64,000 bases of DNA from Prorocentrum cordatum (GCA_963575745.1 CAUYUJ010015030.1:165001-229000), one strand, 5' to 3'. Positions 39,743 to 49,509 are shown, numbered from the stretch's first letter. Program-made: numbers and translations. Notes: a model not told the origin generated them from the letters alone.

Positions 39743-40095
39743 GAACGAGGGGTCGGCGGATTATTTGGGGGTAGACCGCCATGGTGAGCGACATCGCTGG
39801 CTTTGTTGGGCGCCGATCATATCCTCGGCAAATCGCGATGAGCTCGACCACCTCGTGCATCTCACCGAGCGCCTCGCCCACCGCGCGCAGGCGCGCCCCC
39901 TCGTCGAAAGGGGGGGCATCAATTCACGAAGTGGGCGCTGGAGCAGTGGCGCCGGCATCCGGGTCGACTGCCAGCGTGGGCTCGCGACCCCAAGTCAGTG
40001 GCCCACGAGAGCTCCTGCTAAAGGCGGGCCATTGCTGACCTCGCGGGTTTCACGGGCGACGGGCCGACGTAGCCGGGGTATATGACTATTTTACC
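39743..40095. other. Spacer, weak coding signal only
   Basis: A plus frame (ANRDELDHLVHLTERLAHRA at about 39.83-39.89 kb) is protein-like and may be decayed LINE linker, but it cannot be joined to the endonuclease frame without a break. Confidence 0.35.
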
Positions 40096-40396
40096 GTGCC
40101 CGGGCGCGTGCCCGGGTGCCCGGGTGCGTGCCCGGGCGCGTGTCCGGGTGTCCGCGTGTCCGGGTGCCCGGGTGTCCGGGCGTCCGGGCGCCCGGGTGTC
40201 CGGGTGTCCGGGCGTCCGGGTGTCCGGGTGTCCGGGTGTCCGGGTGTCCGGGTGCCGGGGTGCCCGGCTGTCCGGGTGTCCGGGGGTGCCCGGCTGTCTG
40301 GGTGTCCGGGTGTCCGGGTGTCCAGGTGCCCGGGTGTCCGGGTGCCCGGGCGTCCGGGTGTCCGGGTGTCCGGGTGTCCGGGTGTCCGGGCCTTGA
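40096..40396 (+). repeat. TCCGGGTG octamer minisatellite, block 1
   Basis: About 37 tandem octamers of TCCGGGTG with CCCGGGTG and TCCGGGCG variants. Open in all frames; no gene is called in it. Confidence 0.95.
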
Positions 40397-40434
40397 GACT
40401 CCAAGGTCGATCTATAGTGCGGGGTCGAACTATA
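40392..40434 (+). repeat. Inverted-repeat arm, left (mate 49695-49737)
   Basis: Begins CTTGAGACTCCAAGGTCGAT and continues TATAGTGCGGGGTCGAACTATA. Reverse complement of 49695-49737 with one mismatch in 43. Further GGTCGA...TATAG words follow at 40420-40475. Confidence 0.88.
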
Positions 40435-40672
40435 GATCGACCTGGCACTTTCCTCGGGTCGCACTATAGTCCAACCCATGATTTTTGGCCAGGTCGTACT
40501 TTTCTTCGCTCGCGCATTGTTAAGGATCCCCTGAGTGAGGGGGCATGCGTCCCCTGAGCGAGGGGCATCGGCTGAATCACATTGCGCGCATGTTACAACA
40601 TCCCGCAGCTGCGAAGGCTCGAGGGCACATAGCGCTACTCTTGCTTGCGCGCACTGGGGGTGGGCAACGGCC

Positions 40673-42072
40673 AAGGGCAAGACGGAGGTGAAGATACGGG
40701 CTTCTTCTGTGACAGAGGAACAGTTGAAGCCGCTCGTGAAACAGCACGTTGATCTCATCGAAAAATGCCAACTGCAAGGGGGCATAGATGACTTCATGAA
40801 GAACAACATGCCGTTTCTCTTGCCGCTTGCGCAGCTCACCACACGCGTCAAATGGAAGAACCTCCAGGACGTCGTGTTGAAGCAGAAGCCGAACATGCAC
40901 CAGGAAGAGTGTAGGCGTTTCTGCCAGGAGGTGGCCAACGCTTTCAGCCATGTTTGCAACAAGTTCTACATCGCCAAGACGGGGGGGAAGCTGGAGGCGC
41001 ACACAAAAATGCTTGGGGTGGCAATGGGGCTGCAGCCTGGCAGGGCAAGCCCAAGCACAGGAGAGAGCAAAAAACGCGCCGACAGCAGCTCCGACATAGA
41101 GATGAACCCTCCAAAATCTTCCACGGCCGCCGCGTCGTCCAGCGCAGATGGGGGCAGCAGGCGCAATGTCATCAAGAACGCCTTCGGCATCAGCCCGCCT
41201 CCGAAACCGGCAGGGAAGAAACAGAAGGTTGCCACGTGGAGCCCGATGGTGGTGTTCTCGTCGCAGGAGGACGTCGAGCTCGCTGACCCGCCCGCCGCGG
41301 CCCCGAAGGAGGATCGGAGGGGGCGGGCAGGGTGGGGGGGGGAGGGGAGCAGTTTTGATTTTTCACGGCGTAACCGAACCCCTTCGGGAGGGGAGCTCGG
41401 GAGGGGCAAGTGAGAGACCCGCCCCAGGATCCCCTGGCCACGTATTTCGATTTCAACTCCGAGCCGATGTGCATGGTGATGAAGTTCGCAGACAGGGAGG
41501 AGCGGGGAACACTGACGAAAGGAGGCGATGGTTTCTTGGATGCCGTGTTTCCCGACGGCAGGACGGAGAAGACGGAGCAGCCCAACGCCCTCCTGGCAGC
41601 AAGAGCGGCAGCCGCGCAGGCGAAGGCGAAAGCGTGCAAAAAAGGGAAGCCAGCAGGACATGTAGTGGCAAAGAAGCCTGCAATGAGAAAGCCCAGTGCA
41701 GCCGCCGCGAACACGGAGACGGACCAGGACGATGAGGGGGAGGAGGAAGAGCAGCTGGAACCCGATGAGCCCGTGGATGCTGCAGATGAGCCCTCGGTCG
41801 GCGCTGGGCCCCCCGCTGGCCGCGCCGACCGCGGGTGCAGCGTGATGTACTACAAGAGGGACCACTCTATCGGGTTGAAGCGGACGCACGGTGAGAAGAA
41901 CCAGTTTGTGAGTTTCGGCGGGAAAAAGTACAAGGACACCTTGGACGAGGCCACGCTCAGGGAGATCGGCGCAGAGCTGAAGAAGGCCTTGGTCGACGGC
42001 ACCGTGGCTGACACCAAGGAAGCTGCTAAGGCGGAGGCTGAGCGCTTAGTGGCACAGCGCTTGGGCGACTAA
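40673..42072 (+). CDS. Two-exon dinoflagellate-type gene, unknown function
   Basis: Exon 1 (about 40673-41312) encodes TEVKIRASSVTEEQLKPLVK, a helical part with WKNLQDVVLKQKPNMHQEEC, and a Ser/Pro-rich basic tail (PPPKPAGKKQKVATWSPMVV). Exon 2 starts at 41428 after CCGCCCCAG, in phase: DPLATYFDFNSEPMCMVMKF, an Ala/Lys stretch, an acidic tract, then CSVMYYKRDHSIGLKRTHGE and QFVSFGGKKYKDTLDEATLR, ending AERLVAQRLGD at 42072. The MYYK...SFGGK segment is of a type I associate with multicopy dinoflagellate proteins; I cannot name a function. The intron lacks a clear GT donor (GA or GC donors are known in dinoflagellates) and carries a CCCCTTCGGGAGGGG hairpin. The start codon is not resolved. Confidence 0.6.
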
Positions 42073-42827
42073 TCGCATCCATCCTCATCATCGCATCCAT
42101 CATCATCATCATCCTTACCGTCTTCATCGCCATTGCCATCGCCATACCCGTTGGCAGAGCGCCCTCTCCAGTGCTAGACGACACCCCCTCATCGCAGGGG
42201 CGCCCCTCCGTGAGGGGACCGCGCGATGGATTGGCGAGTGATGGAACCCCTTAAGAGGGGAACCCCTTAAGAGGGGCTTCAGCACACTCGCGATAAGACA
42301 GGGCAACGGCCCCCTCCGAGAGGGGACCCCTCGGGGAGGGGATCAAAGGTGCGGCAGTCTGCTTACTCATTATGTGTATGGCATTGCGTTTCCTCCTCGT
42401 TCCATCCCTCTCCCATTTGCTTTCATGTTCTTCATCCGCAACCGTTCGACAGAGCTGACGCCCGGCGCGCTTGGGGGCCAGCCCCCCGCCCCGAGCTCGC
42501 GGCCATGCGGGCGCTCATCGCGTGCCTCTCGGCGCTCCAGGCCGCGCGGAAGCAGAATGCAAGGGGGGAGTTGGGGCAGGATGAGGAGAAAAGTAAGAGT
42601 GACGGCCACTTGTTTGGCCATCTGGGCGATAAAAAATCAATCCAGCAGCCGAGTTTTAGACCCACCTTTTTTAGCAAAAAAAGGGGGGTCTAAAATTGGA
42701 CGAATTCCTATGAAATTCCATTGCATTCACCCCCCCGAAGGGCCTCCCACGAGGCCCCCAGATTTTAGCCTTTTGAGTCTGACTAAAAACTTTCGGCCGC
42801 AACCGTTCTGGACCCCAGGCTTCCGGC
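42073..42827. other. Spacer dense in CCCCT...AGGGG hairpins
   Basis: Palindromes at 42184-42202, 42204-42221, 42247-42261, 42263-42276, 42311-42325 and 42327-42341 (e.g. CCCCTTAAGAGGGG twice). A CATCAT tract at 42075-42115. 42654-42695 forms a 19-bp stem (TTTTAGACCC... with ...GGGTCTAAAA, one mismatch). A possible small exon near 42460-42620 (AAMRALIACLSALQAARKQN) is too weak to call. Confidence 0.6.
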
Positions 42828-43426
42828 ATGATGATGTCGGGCGGCTGCGGCGGCGGGCTGCCTCCAGAAGGCGGTGGCGGCGGCAAGCGGCCTCGCGAGG
42901 AGCTGGGGGTACACGTGGTTAAGGCGCCCCTTCCTGAGGGGATCCGTTTACAGAGAAGGGGATCCGTTTACAGAGACCCCTGCCAGAGGGGATTTATCGA
43001 TAGAACCTCCCCTTCCTGAGGGGATTCATTCACAGAGACCCGTGACCCTTCCTGAAGGGATTGATTTACAGAGACACCCTGCAGGACGGGCACGCGCCTG
43101 TCTTTGAGGTCGACGACGACGACAGCGAGGCGGAGGAGGAATTCATGCTGGACTTCCAGGACCACAGGAAGCGGTACACCCGCTCGTCCCACCGCTTGTG
43201 GCTTCGCAAGATGAACTGCAAGAAGTGTTGGCAGTGCGGCAAACACACCTTCTTCTCGGTGTGCGTTGGCAAGACGTGCCAGGAACACCACGCGACCCAG
43301 TGGTTCCACGAGCACGGCGACCGCGACCGCAACGGGAGGAGGTGGAGGGGCGGCAAGAGCGAGGTCGCCAGAGCCAGGCAACGCAAGGGTGCAAGTGGTG
43401 GGGAGGGGGGAACCCTCAAACATTGA
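42828..43426 (+). CDS. Small two-exon gene, putative zinc-binding protein
   Basis: Exon 1 from ATG 42828: MMMSGGCGGGLPPEGGGGGK, then RPREELG. Exon 2 starts at 43085 after CACCCTGCAG: DGHAPVFEVDDDDSEAEEEF, RSSHRLWLRKMNCKKCWQCG, KHTFFSVCVGKTCQEHHATQ, then an Arg-rich tail, with TGA at 43424-43426. In-phase GT donors exist at 42909, 42915 and 42918; with 42918 the protein is 143 aa and the intron 167 bp. Paired cysteines (C-x2-C, C-x2-C, C-x4-C) with His suggest a zinc ribbon; the function is unknown. The intron holds five repeats of a CCCTTCCTGAAGGGATT.. TTTACAGAGA unit. Likely nuclear (Arg/Lys-rich tail), which is inference. Confidence 0.6.
42926..43075 (+). repeat. Hairpin-bearing tandem repeat inside intron
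   Basis: About five units of a 28-36-bp phrase: CCCCTTCCTGAGGGGATCCG then TTTACAGAGA, with variants (CCCCTGCCAGAGGGG, CCCTTCCTGAAGGG). Each unit holds a short palindrome around a 3-6-base loop. Confidence 0.85.
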
Positions 43427-43691
43427 GGAATGAAGTTATGTCGGTTTGATGTTTTGATTTTCTCAATGTTTATCCTGGTCAGTTTTCTGCGCCTGCCAGG
43501 CACTGGCAGCGGAGGTGCGATACCAGGGAGGCGGTCTTGGTCGGCCTGCTGCAGGACCGCACCCCCCCCCTCTGCCCCGCGCTGCCAAGAAGGGAGGGCC
43601 CCTGTTTGAGGGGATAAACGAGGGGGGACCGAATAAACGCAAGAAGAGGCCCCTCTCATGGGGGTGAGCTTACTTCGTCGTTCCCCGACAG
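43427..43691. other. Spacer or intron with hairpins, possible upstream exon
   Basis: 43501-43560 can be read HWQRRCDTREAVLVGLLQDR, protein-like and possibly an exon of the next gene. 43600-43665 has CCCCTGTTTGAGGGG and CCCCTCTCATGGGGG hairpins and ends CCCCGACAG at the acceptor of the next exon. Confidence 0.4.
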
Positions 43692-44627
43692 GAGCAGCAG
43701 AACGAAACAGCAGCGCAGCCGCCGCCCCCGCAGGGGGGGCCAACGCCACCGATCGGCCCGCCACCCGCAGCACTGTTAGCAGCAGCAGCGGCTGGACACC
43801 CCGCAGCAGCAGCAGCAGCAGCAGCACCGCCCGCAGCAGCAGCAGCAGCAGCGGCAGCACCTGCCGAAGCAATGCAGGTTGACGGATCCGACGACGGAGC
43901 CCGAGAGGGGGAGGAAGAAGAGGAGGATGAGGGCGAGGAGGAAGAGGGCATGGAGGAGGAAGCGGAGTCAGAGGAGCCTGATGAGCTGATGAGGCTAGAG
44001 GAAGAGCACGCAAGGCAGCATCGGAGGCTCTTGCGGGCATTGAATCGCACGGAGGCGGCGCAGAGGTGCGTCGAAAGGCACAAAGAGCGCCTTCGGCAGG
44101 AGCAGGAGCGCAGGGCAGAGCAGGAGATCATCCGCCTGAGGCGGGCGCAACAACAGCAGAGGGACGCCGCGCTGAGGCGGGAGGCAGAGGCCCGCCTGGA
44201 GCTGCAGAGGGCAGCAGAGGCCGCCGAAGCGCAGGCGAGGACGAGGCTGCTGGCTGCCGAAGCGGCCGCACGGAGGGCGGAAGAGGCGGCCAAGGCTGCC
44301 AAGGATGCGGAGGACGCAGCGCGGGCCAAGGAGGAAGCGGAGCAGAAACAGAAACGAGAGGCAGAGGAGCGGCAGGCGGCAGAGACGGCAGCGCCAGAAG
44401 CGGCAACACCAGAGCAGCCAGAGACGGGCGCAGCAACGGCGGACGCAGCCAGGGCGGACGCGGAGAACGCAGACAACAAAAAGAAGGACCCCAAAGCAAA
44501 AAAAAGGCCCCGCGCGGACCAGGCGGGGGGCAGACCCTCGAAAGGAGGGAGGGGCGACAAAGACAAGGACAAGGACACTGAGAAGGACAAGGGCAAGCGC
44601 CCGAAGGCGACCTCTAAGAGGGGCTAG
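43692..44627 (+). CDS. Coiled-coil, low-complexity nuclear-type protein exon
   Basis: Exon from 43692 after CCCCGACAG; an internal ATG at 43872 gives a 251-aa alternative. It starts EQQNETAAQPPPPQGGPTPP, then poly-Ala from a GCA repeat, then MQVDGSDDGAREGEEEEEDE and a long acidic tract, a continuous charged coiled coil of about 150 residues (LRRAQQQQRDAALRREAEAR, ARRAEEAAKAAKDAEDAARA), and a Lys-rich end (KDKDKDTEKDKGKRPKATSK) with stop at 44627. Very strong helix propensity. No catalytic motif. Possibly the 3' exon of a larger gene. Lysine-rich ends like this often direct nuclear import (inference). Confidence 0.55.
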   Translation, partial: EQQNETAAQPPPPQGGPTPPIGPPPAALLAAAAAGHPAAAAAAAAPPAAAAAAAAAPAEAMQVDGSDDGAREGEEEEEDEGEEEEGMEEEAESEEPDELMRLEEEHARQHRRLLRALNRTEAAQRCVERHKERLRQEQERRAEQEIIRLRRAQQQQRDAALRREAEARLELQRAAEAAEAQARTRLLAAEAAARRAEEAAKAAKDAEDAARAKEEAEQKQKREAEERQAAETAAPEAATPEQPETGAATADAARADAENADNKKKDPKAKKRPRADQAGGRPSKGGRGDKDKDKDTEKDKGKRPKATSKRG

Positions 44628-45930
44628 GACCGCTTCTCCATCCTCCTGGTCACTCTTCCTCCTGCTCCTGCTTGTCGCCCGCCCTCCTCCGTGTCCATAT
44701 CCCTCTTGCTTCTGCTCTTCCTCCTTGTCAATCTTCCTCCTGCACCCCCGTCCGCCCCAGGACGGCGCGCCCTGAGCCGCGGGGCGACCGCGTCGGCGAC
44801 GGCGCCGACATCCATATACATTTGCGCGGCCTCTCGCGCCAGAATAGAGGCGGTACGGGTTAAGGGGGCTCTGATTGACTGTGGCCCCTTCATTGCAGGG
44901 GCGCGCGCGGCTGCCCCTGGCAGAGGGGACGGGCGATCACGAAACCGATTATCTTAAGGGGAAATTCTCTTTGGAGAATTCTCTTAAGAGAATTCTCTTA
45001 AGAGAATTCTCTTAAGAGAATTCTCCTAAGAGAATTCTCTTAAGAGAATTGTGTGGATGTCTCAGGCAAAACCAACAATTCTCTTAAGAGAATTCTCTTA
45101 AGAGAATTCTCCTAAGAGAATTCTCTTAAGAGAATCTCTCTCAAGGTCGCTTGCAGTGCACCCCCCCTCGCTGCATGGGGGCCAGACGAGTCCCGCTGAG
45201 GGGCGAAACGCCCCTGGCTGAGGGTGGGGGGGGGAGGGGGCGGGGCTGGACCGTATCTGACGGGCCCCCTAGGGGGGTTTGGGGGCGCGGTGTTCCTGAT
45301 TGAGGGGGGGCCCTGAAACATCTTTGACGGGCCCCTTGCGGAGGGGCACCGCCGTCCTTTACTGAGGGTGAGCCCCTTTAATGAGGGGGGGCAGTGTGAG
45401 CAGGGGCAGCAGGGGGGAGCAGTAGCATTGCATCACGGGTGAGTCGTTCGGGCCCCTGTGCTTGCCTGCCGCGCAAAGCAATCCAGAGAGGGGGGCGCCC
45501 CTTTTTGAGGGGGCGCGCGCCCCTTACTGAGGGGGAGGCCCTGGCACATCCCCTCCCCCTCCCCGCCTCACCGCTGATGAGGTAGCACCCCTTCTCTTCG
45601 AGGGGGAGGAGGCGACCGCGTGGGTTGCGAGCCCCTTCGAGGGGGGAGAAACGAACCCCTGGCTGAGGGGAAGGCTCGACGATACTGAAATGTACCACCA
45701 CACACGCCACACCCACAGCACCACACCACACCCACACGCACCACTGAAGTGCGCGGGGAAGGCCCCCGACGATCTACTTGCCATTCGCAGGCGTTTCGGC
45801 TGCCGCAGGGCATTTCGATTTTGCTGCTGTATCCCAAATTTCAGGGGTCAGTCCCGCGGCAGCCATGCCCGCCCCAGGAGTAGTCTCTCCTCTGCTCCTG
45901 CTGGGCACTCTCCTCACACCGTTGTGCAGC
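44628..45930. other. Spacer of hairpins and self-complementary repeats
   Basis: Pyrimidine-rich 44635-44760; CCCCTT...AGGGG-type hairpins at 44885, 44913, 45198-45240, 45260-45280, 45330-45350, 45383-45395, 45494-45535, 45586-45605, 45631-45645 and 45655-45675; the AATTCTCTTAAGAG array at 44964-45135; a CACAC/CCACAC tract at 45690-45745. The frame upstream of 45931 is open to 45778 but repeat-like. Confidence 0.6.
44964..45135. repeat. Self-complementary 14-mer array in two blocks
   Basis: Units of AATTCTCTTAAGAG, itself made of two nested palindromes (GAATTC and CTCTTAAGAG), repeated about six times at 44973-45050 and about four times at 45076-45135, separated by about 25 unique bases. The two blocks are reverse complements as well as copies of each other. 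Confidence 0.95.
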
Positions 45931-47205
45931 ATGGCGCCGAAGAAGAAGATCGAGGGCCAGGGCGCACCAGCGGCGAAGAAGTCGAAGGCGGCCCCGAAGG
46001 GGCACGGGCTCGACAAGCAGGAGGCCGACAAGATGAGGGCGTGGCTCAAGTACCAGTCGGAGAAGAAGGACGGCAGCGGGAAACCTACGAGCACAGCAGA
46101 ATCCGCCAGAGCAGCCCAGGCGCTTTGGAACGGGATGAAGGACCCAGCCGATCGGAAGCGTTTCTTGCAGACCTTCGCGAGTGACAAGGATAAGACACTT
46201 GACTGGTTGGCCACCTTCGAAGAGAGATGCACGAATGAAGAGGTGCACACGCGCTCTGCCAAGAAAGGGTACCGGAATGTATCGCAGGCACTGGCCCTCA
46301 AGAACCTCACCATCAAAGACTTTGCGAACATCCAGGAAGCCACTGCCTTCGTGCAGGAATGGTGGGAGGAGAACAGCGAAGAGCATGGCACCAAAGAAGA
46401 ATTCCCCATCAAGGAAGATGTCAAGGACAGGCCTCTGTGGAAGGAGTGGTACTTCGTCGAGCGCAACATGGGCGATGACCAGCTGGTGACGAAGGACTCG
46501 CGCACCTTCAAGGGGACGTCCAACCTGAAGAACCTGAAGCAACTCGAAGCTGCAGGCATCAGGATGGCCGAGCTCCCGTCGTCCAGCGCTTCGGGGTCGG
46601 GTGGGGGCGGCGAGGTGAAGATCGAGAATCCGCACTGGCCAGAGATCGTGAGTAAGAAGGACGAGATCGCGCGCCGTCCTCGGCAGCCGCCCCCTGCCCT
46701 TCCATCTCTGGTGCTCTGCCAGACCCCTCCCAGAGGGGGGCCCTCTCCCCCGCCACGCCCCCGCCGCCCCTCCTGGAGGGGATGGCGATAGAAACTGGTT
46801 CGTATCCGTTCTGTCGTGCGTTGTTTGCGTTGAAAAGCATGTCGGCGCATTGCTTGTTTATGATCCCTACCAAGGCAAATGCTGGTCAAGTATCAGAAGG
46901 AGCTGAAGTTCCTAAAGCACACGAAGAATCAGTTGCTCGCGAAGGCTGGGGATCAGGATCAGAAGGACCGTCAGAGCTTCCAGAACTGGGCCGATGAGTG
47001 CAAGAAGTGCGTGGACAATGCGGACCAGCACGAGACGGCGATGGAGGTTCTGATTGCGAAAATTGAGGGCGCTGATTCTGTCGGCAAGGACACGGACATG
47101 TACGATAAGCTGAAGAATGAGGTCCAGGCCGCCTACAACACACACGAGCACATGTACGAGGGCATTCAGCTCTCGGTCAAGCGCTTCAAGAAGTTCCTCA
47201 ATTGA
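45931..47205 (+). CDS. Two-exon dinoflagellate-type gene, unknown helical protein
   Basis: Exon 1 from ATG 45931: MAPKKKIEGQGAPAAKKSKA (nuclear-signal-like start), then KMRAWLKYQSEKKDGSGKPT, WNGMKDPADRKRFLQTFASD, DWLATFEERCTNEE and FVQEWWEENSEEHGTKEEFP, to about 46647. A strong donor-like GTGAGTAAG follows at 46648. Exon 2 begins about 46875 after CTACCAAG and reads QMLVKYQKELKFLKHTKNQL, NWADECKKCVDNADQHETAM, ending VKRFKKFLN at 47205. For the frames to join, two bases (GT) of the donor region must stay in the exon, i.e. a GA-AG intron starting GAGTAAG; GA donors are reported in dinoflagellates. The intron has two hairpins (CCCCTCCCAGAGGGG, CCCCTCCTGGAGGGG). Confidence 0.62.
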
Positions 47206-47571
47206 GCTGCGGCCCTACATCTACATCTACATATCAGTATTTACATGCATATATGCAGTAGGGTTTGAGATGCTCTGCCTCGCCCGACGACGCGCATGCA
47301 GCGCTGCCTTTCCGACGCCCGTGGGAAAACGAGAACTTGCCGCTTCCTCTGCCAGGGGTGCCCCTTCGTGAGGGGCCGCGTGTTTCTGGGTTTGCCAGTA
47401 AAGAAGCCCCCCTCATCGCAGGGGCGTGGGGGGAGGGGGGGGCGGGGGGGAGGGGGGCTTGGTATCATCAGGAGGGGAGTAGCAGGAGGGGAGGGGCATG
47501 AAAGGGATTGAAGGAGGGCGCGGAGGAGGGGCGCGGGAAAGGGCAAGGGCCCCTTGCCTCAGCCGCGCATG
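47206..47571. other. Spacer with hairpins
   Basis: CATCTACATCTACAT tract at 47216-47232; CCCCTTCGTGAGGGG at 47362-47376; CCCCCTCATCGCAGGGG at 47407-47423; G-rich 47425-47530. Confidence 0.5.
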
Positions 47572-47596
47572 TCCGTAGCCACTGCAGTGGCTCAAG
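47572..47596 (+). other. Spliced-leader relic with CTGCAG in place of TTT
   Basis: TCCGTAGCCA then CTGCAG then TGGCTCAAG. The outer 10 and 9 bases are identical to the dinoflagellate spliced leader; its central TTT is replaced by CTGCAG. It lies 40 bp upstream of the ATG at 47636 on the same strand. Confidence 0.85.
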
Positions 47597-47635
47597 GCCG
47601 CCGCGCTCGCGCCTGTCTCCCGCGGGCCCCGCGGG

Positions 47636-49509
47636 ATGCTTTCCAGGCGGCGGTTGCCTTATGACAGGTTGGGCTTGCCGCCGGAGAGGCGGCTGAGAGC
47701 GAACGTGCAGGACCTGATAAGCAGCAACGTGGTCAGCGGGCAGCGCGGCGCTCAGCTGATCAATGACTGCGTCTCTGCATCTGCGACAGGTCTCTCCGAC
47801 CTGCACACTACGGAGTCAACGTCGGGCATGAAAAACGCTGCCAGGAAGTTCAGGCGGGATTTCTTCAGGAAAGGGTGGCCTCCGCTCTATCACTGCCAGG
47901 TGAGGGGCTGGGACCCCAAGTCTGAAACAGAACAACTGATGGACTTAGCGATGATGCTTCCTCACGAAATACTTCATCAACTTCATCATTTTGGCGAGCG
48001 GAGCGTGCTACTGGAGACGTCGAGTCTCGACGGCGTGTCTCTGCGCCACGTGCAAAGAGCCAGGGCGGAGAGTGGTTGCAACGACCTGGTGGCCCTGGGC
48101 GTGTGGCAGGACGGGGTCCCTTGCTTTTGGGACCGATCGATGAGCGCAGAGATCATCAGCCTCATGTTGCCAGGGGCTGCGGGGCGCTGGAAAAACCTGC
48201 GGGTCCCAATCACAGCGTTCCTCAAAGAGCACGTGGGCCCCAACACATTTGATGATGTTTTTGCAGTGGTGCAGTGGAGCTTTGTTCACTTGGCTGCGAA
48301 GCGCTGGCCGGCGGCACGGCGCGACGGCTCTCCCTTCGGCGCGCAGGACGCCTGGAGGAAGCGCCGACAAGTGGCCGATGCAACCCTACCAATTGGCGGA
48401 GTGCTTTGCCAGATCAAAGGGGACTGGAAGATGATGAAGGAGGTGCTCAAGCTACCTGGCTGGCAAGATGACGAAGTATGCTTCCTGTGCAACATCAAGA
48501 AGGACGAGGCCATGGGAGCGCAACACATCAGGGGAGGAAGGAAATCCCCTCTGGGAGGGGGTGCGTCGTCGTCGTTTTGCGGCCCCTTCCAGGGGGGGTG
48601 GAGGAGGAGGGGGAGGAGGGGTGGAGGAGGAGGAGGAGGAGGAGGAGGAGTGTTTTTGGCTACTCCCCGCAGGTGAAATCGCAGACTGGGAGAGACGCGC
48701 CGTGGAGAACGCACCGACGCACATGGCCAGAAGTCCTTGCGAAGATTATCGTTTCAGGCGAGCAGGTGTGCCCTCTCTTCCAAGTGCCGTATGCGAACGA
48801 AAAGTTGCTGAAGCTAGATTGGTTACACGTTGTTGATCTTGGAGTAGCGGCTGACTTCATAGGGGGTTTGCTATGGTATCTTGTAACGCACAAAAAGGTG
48901 GCTGGAACTACCCAGAAAGGCCGCGTCTCCACACTACATGGTCATTTGATGGCGTTCTACGACAGGCAGCCGCCAGGTGAGAAGACCAGCCGCCTATCGA
49001 GACTGACGCGGGGCGTTGTGAAAGGAAAAAAAGCAACGACGGCTAAGATGAGGTGCGGCGCGGGGATGCTCAGGCACATGGTTCCATGGGCATTGGAGAT
49101 GGCGGAGGCTTTCCTTGATAGGAGGAATGGCGTCGACGAGCGGGCAGCTGTAGAATCGTCCATTCACGCAGGGATGAAAAGCTTATGTCGGTGTTACGAG
49201 GCACTCTCTGACAATCACCCATTTGCTGTGGACATTCTTAGAGAGCATTCGAGTAAGTTTGCCACGCAGACGGCCGCTTTGCAAGACGCGCTTCCTGCCC
49301 ATTTTAAAGTGAAGCCTAAAATGCACATGTTTCTGGAGCTGTGCATGGGCGGCGGTGAACCAGCGAAGCACTGGAACTATAGGGATGAGGATTTCGGTGG
49401 ATCTGTAGCTGCATTTGGCCGAAGGAGGGGCCAAAGGAGGTCCATGAGAGCGTTTTCGGTGGCATGCATCTCTAAGTTCTGCGGCCAGCCGATTGTGCGC
49501 ATGCTTTGA
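47636..49509 (+). CDS. Two-exon transposase-like gene of dinoflagellate multicopy type
   Basis: Exon 1 from ATG 47636: MLSRRRLPYDRLGLPPERRL, then NDLVALGVWQDGVPCFWDRS, WKNLRVPITAFLKEHVG, and IKGDWKMMKEVLKLPG followed by EVCFLCNIKKDEA (paired Cys). Exon 2 from 48673 after TACTCCCCGCAG, in phase: DAPWRTHRRTWPEVLAKIIV, KLLKLDWLHVVDLGVAADFI, then KVKPKMHMFLELCMGGG and KHWNYRDEDFGGSVAAFG, ending PIVRML at 49509. The series 'QDG.P..WD', 'GDW...C..C', 'DWLH..DLG' and 'K.H...EL...RDEDF' parallels that of the minus-strand ORF at 56085-58181, suggesting a shared DDE/CACTA-Plavaka-like transposase ancestry (inference). The SL relic upstream shows that an mRNA copy was inserted here. Confidence 0.62.
48511..48672 (+). 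other. Inferred intron with two hairpins and a GGA tract
   Basis: Between the coding exons: CCCCTCTGGGAGGGGG at 48545-48560, CCCCTTCCAGGGGGG at 48582-48596, then a GGAGGAGG microsatellite and TTTTTGGCTACTCCCCGCAG. The donor is unclear (no GT at the exon edge; GACGAG or GGAGCG are the in-phase choices). Confidence 0.5.

Noticed and set aside
43670-44596. 308-codon minus-strand frame rich in Ser/Ala
   Set aside because: Antisense shadow of the coiled-coil exon 43692-44627.
46036-46054. SL-like TGGCTCAAG
   Set aside because: Within a clear coding exon (AWLKYQ) and lacking the CCGTAGCCA half.
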